DNA from: Inquilinus sp.
GTDB lineage: Bacteria; Pseudomonadota; Alphaproteobacteria; DSM-16000; Inquilinaceae
Direction: 5' to 3'
Assembly: GCA_013003675.1 (NCBI GenBank)
Contig: JABDIP010000191.1
Coordinates: 1-8,061 of the forward strand
Length of the DNA stretch: 8,061 nucleotides
The notes under the pieces were generated by a model. It was not told the DNA's origin. It saw nothing but the letters and a program-made list of their open reading frames with translations, and made no database searches. A program made the translations under genes and the position numbers. Shown here in pieces: positions 6,323 through 8,061 of this stretch; position 1 is the stretch's first letter, and every line of letters begins with the position of its first letter.

Positions 6323-6814
6323 CTATGCCAGATTGCCGAACAGCCAGTTGACCCGCGCCATCAGATCGTCGGCCATGATCGGCTTGGTCAGGTAGTCCCG
6401 GGCGCCGTTGCTGAGCCCGGCTACGACGTCGGCCCGTCCGCGGCGCGCGGTGAGCATGATGACGGGGATCGAGGATCTCTTCGGATCGCTCGACAACTGC
6501 CGCAGGACCTCGAAGCCGTCGAGCTCCGGCATGCCGGCGTCCAGGAGGATCAGGTCCGGCTGTTCGGCCGCGTCGTCGAGGTATTCCAGCGCTTCAACCC
6601 CGCCGCGGGCCTGGACCACTTCGAAACCATCGGCGGTCAGCCGGCTCACGACGAGCTTGCGCAGCAACGGATCGTCGTCGACGACCAGCACTCTCGGTTC
6701 GGTCCGGCCGGTGCTGGGCCGAACGCCCCGCCGTTGTTGCGACGACAGGCTGCGGCCGGCGAATTTATGGGTGTTGTCTTCGACGACACGAAGCGAGCGG
6801 CTGAAATGGGCCAC
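6323..6814 (-). CDS. CheY-like response regulator with a 40-residue N-terminal extension
   Basis: Encodes 163 residues from a GTG at 6814, chosen because AGGAGA (6821-6826) lies 6 bases upstream; a TTG at 6832 would add six residues but would place that ribosome site inside the gene. The first 40 residues are basic, polar and probably unstructured, with no recognised domain. A receiver domain follows: D46/D47 in VVDDDP, phospho-acceptor D92 in LILLDAGMPELDG, T122 in MLTARR, and K144 in LTKP. There is no output domain. The receiver is a close relative of the one at 4658-5029, which suggests duplication or shared partners. It converges on the dehydrogenase with a 57-base gap and is divergent from the thioesterase gene. 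Its target is unknown. Confidence 0.92.
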   Translation of the reverse strand: MAHFSRSLRVVEDNTHKFAGRSLSSQQRRGVRPSTGRTEPRVLVVDDDPLLRKLVVSRLTADGFEVVQARGGVEALEYLDDAAEQPDLILLDAGMPELDGFEVLRQLSSDPKRSSIPVIMLTARRGRADVVAGLSNGARDYLTKPIMADDLMARVNWLFGNLA

Positions 6815-6820
6815 GGCAAA

Positions 6821-6826
6821 TCTCCT
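6821..6826 (-). promoter_or_regulatory. Shine-Dalgarno site that fixes a GTG start
   Basis: AGGAGA on the - strand lies 6 bases before the GTG at 6814. It decides the start of the third response regulator in favour of GTG rather than the upstream in-frame TTG. Confidence 0.6.
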
Positions 6827-6856
6827 GGTCAAATCTACCGGACACAGTCTCAGTCT

Positions 6857-6887
6857 TTGATAAACCGGACCTTAATTGAGTAGTCAA
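6857..6887 (-). promoter_or_regulatory. Candidate promoter of the third response regulator
   Basis: On the - strand, TTGACT (6882-6887, five of six to the -35 consensus) and TATCAA (6857-6862, four of six to the -10) are separated by 19 bases, slightly longer than ideal. Transcription would start near 6850, about 35 bases before the GTG. It is plausible from its position in an AT-rich gap but unproven. Confidence 0.35.
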
Positions 6888-6909
6888 TATGCCGAAAATG
6901 TATTATTCC

Positions 6910-6926
6910 TTATCTGGAGTTATCTG
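6910..6926 (+). repeat. Tandem direct repeat with 10-base period, possible operator
   Basis: TTATCTG occurs at 6910-6916 and again at 6920-6926, separated by GAG. The period is about one helical turn, as in binding sites of head-to-tail dimeric regulators. It lies in the AT-rich divergent gap, just upstream of the candidate promoter for the response regulator and within reach of the thioesterase gene. Confidence 0.35.
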
Positions 6927-7029
6927 AAATCAGTAATAGATCTAAGTATTATTTGTTCGTTTGATAATTTACTGTACTTCCGGAAAACTTTCAGTTCATT
7001 CTTGCCGTCCTGCCCCATGCGAGTCACCC

Positions 7030-7470
7030 ATGGACACAGACGAGCCAAGTCAGGTACCGGCAAGCCGCCTCCCCTTAGTCATCGACGTTGCCTTCGGCGA
7101 ATGCGATCCGATGGGCCAGGTGTTCTATCCGAACTATGCGCGATGGGCCGACGCGGCGGCGTGGCACTTCCTCGCCGCCCACGGCGCCGCGGCAATGGGG
7201 ATCGGCGAAAGCGCCTTTCTGCCGCTGGTGGCGGCAGAAATGCAGTTCCTGGCGCCGAGCCGCCACGGCGACCGGCTGGAGGTCGTCACGACCGTCGACG
7301 ATCTGGGCGCCACCAGCCTCACCCTGCGGCATACCTTCTCCGGCGACGGGGTCGAGCGGGCGCTGGTGACCGAGAAACGCGTCCACGTGGTCCCGATTGA
7401 CGGCGTGGCGGTACCGAGGCTTCTGCCTGACGCGCTGCGCCAGCGTTTGACGTCCGACCGGCAGGCTTGA
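7030..7470 (+). CDS. Hotdog-fold acyl-CoA thioesterase (4-hydroxybenzoyl-CoA thioesterase/YbgC-like)
   Basis: Encodes 146 residues, normal for a single hotdog domain. The N-terminal block FGECDPMGQVFYPNYARWAD (about 22-41) carries the family signature, with D26 as the predicted catalytic aspartate that drives hydrolysis of the acyl-CoA thioester in the cytoplasm. AAEMQFLAPSRHGDRLEV (about 68-85) matches the next conserved strand region. The ATG at 7030 is chosen because the signature then falls at the usual distance from the N-terminus. An in-frame ATG at 6961 would add 23 residues lying in AT-rich sequence of non-coding appearance. No strong ribosome site is visible before 7030, so the start is less sure than the gene. 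The substrate is unknown. The gene converges on the alcohol dehydrogenase with a 13-base gap. Confidence 0.85.
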   Translation: MDTDEPSQVPASRLPLVIDVAFGECDPMGQVFYPNYARWADAAAWHFLAAHGAAAMGIGESAFLPLVAAEMQFLAPSRHGDRLEVVTTVDDLGATSLTLRHTFSGDGVERALVTEKRVHVVPIDGVAVPRLLPDALRQRLTSDRQA

Positions 7471-7483
7471 GCCGGCCCCGGCG

Positions 7484-8061
7484 TCAATAGCGGTCGATGA
7501 CCGTGAACCCGAGGGTGTCGAAGGCATCCATCGACGCCAGCACCCGCCCCGCCTCCGCCAGCGGCACCGTCCGGCTGACCAGCCGCGCCGGGTTCAGCCG
7601 CCCGTCGGCGACCATCGCCAGCATCGCCGGATAGTCGGCCGGCGGCATGCCCTTGCTGCCGGCCAGCGCGATCTCGCGGTCGATGATCAGATCGACCGGC
7701 AGCGCCAGCAGGCCGGCATCCTCCGCATTGGTCATGCCGATCTGCACATGCCGGCCGCGCTTGCGCAGGCTCTCGACCGCCGGCCGGCAGGTGGCGGCGA
7801 TGCCGAGCGCGTCGACCGAGACATGGGCGCCGCCGCCGGTCAGGTCCCGCACGGCCGCCGCGGCGTCGGCAACCTGCCTTGAATTCACTACCGCCTCGGC
7901 GCCGAGTTCGGTGGCGAGGGCCAGCTTGTCGTCGCCGATATCGACGCCGATCGGGCGGGCGCCAAGGGCGCGCGCGATCTCGATCGCCGACAGGCCGACG
8001 CCGCCGCAGCCGAAAACCGCGACCCACTCGCCGGGCCGCAGGCCGGCGCGGTCCGTCAGCC
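7484..8061 (-). CDS. Medium-chain (zinc-type) alcohol dehydrogenase, C-terminal part, cut by the window edge
   Basis: The frame stays open to the right edge, giving 191 visible residues; the start and the N-terminal catalytic GroES-like half with the zinc ligands lie outside. The visible part is the cofactor-binding Rossmann domain: VAVFGCGGVGLSAIEIARALGA has the GxGxxG-type turn, followed by PIGVDIGDDKLALATELGAE, where the acidic residue ending the second strand suggests NAD(H) preference. It continues through SVDALG and the C-terminal GRLNPARLVSRTVPLAEAGR block typical of the family. A GTG at 7888 could be mistaken for a start, but it is an ordinary Val codon inside the Rossmann domain. About half of a roughly 340-residue protein is present. 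The substrate cannot be told. Confidence 0.9.
   Translation of the reverse strand, partial: LTDRAGLRPGEWVAVFGCGGVGLSAIEIARALGARPIGVDIGDDKLALATELGAEAVVNSRQVADAAAAVRDLTGGGAHVSVDALGIAATCRPAVESLRKRGRHVQIGMTNAEDAGLLALPVDLIIDREIALAGSKGMPPADYPAMLAMVADGRLNPARLVSRTVPLAEAGRVLASMDAFDTLGFTVIDRY

Noticed and set aside
6961..7029. Longer start for the thioesterase at ATG 6961
   Set aside because: The added 23 residues are encoded by AT-rich intergenic-looking DNA, and the hotdog signature would be displaced from its usual distance to the N-terminus.
7134..8027. Leftward 297-codon frame across the thioesterase and alcohol dehydrogenase region
   Set aside because: It is a different frame from the real dehydrogenase, is Arg/Gly-rich without motifs, and overlaps the thioesterase gene on the opposite strand.
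7484..8061. Pairing the alcohol dehydrogenase with the gluconate dehydrogenase as an idnD/idnO idonate pathway
   Set aside because: The two genes are on opposite strands, separated by two unrelated genes, and the visible half of the alcohol dehydrogenase shows nothing that identifies idonate as substrate.
1..8061. CRISPR array, tRNA, rRNA, insertion sequence or attachment site
   Set aside because: I read both strands and found no repeat-spacer pattern, no cloverleaf or rRNA signature, no transposase motifs and no long terminal repeats.

Overview
The window is high-G+C bacterial DNA, dense with genes and with G/C-rich third codon positions. An outer-membrane protein, single-domain response regulators and an alphaproteobacterial-style Hpt motif point to a Gram-negative alphaproteobacterium, perhaps Rhodospirillales-like. 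That placement is an inference, because there is no rRNA or other marker gene. I see no tRNA, rRNA, CRISPR array, transposase or insertion sequence.

Left part (57-789, + strand): a single-domain CheY-like response regulator and a histidine phosphotransfer (Hpt) protein overlap by 8 bases and look like two parts of a phosphorelay. Their kinase is not in the window and may lie upstream.

Central part (766-5029, - strand): a compact four-gene operon. Read from its 5' end it encodes a second CheY-like regulator, a secreted TPR protein with a YaiO-type outer-membrane barrel, a membrane-anchored HEAT-repeat protein, and a processive family-2 glycosyltransferase with membrane segments. Gene gaps are 11, 11 and 3 bases. 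The most natural reading is a machine that makes a glycan at the inner membrane and exports or anchors it through the outer membrane, related in logic to E. coli YaiP/YaiO and to Pga/Bcs systems. It has no PilZ domain, and a response regulator is co-transcribed, so phospho-signalling may replace c-di-GMP control. The last gene converges on the Hpt gene and the two coding regions overlap by 24 bases. This operon and the flanking phosphorelay are the most interesting content of the window.

Right part (5030-8061): a 450-base divergent intergenic region with an AT-rich island leads into a short-chain dehydrogenase closely resembling gluconate 5-dehydrogenase (+). A third CheY-like regulator (-), clearly a paralogue of the operon's regulator, converges on it. 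A second AT-rich intergenic region holds a 10-base-period direct repeat. It is followed by a hotdog-fold acyl-CoA thioesterase (+) and, converging on that, the C-terminal 191 residues of a medium-chain (zinc-type) alcohol dehydrogenase that runs off the right edge. These metabolic genes have no obvious functional tie to the glycan operon.
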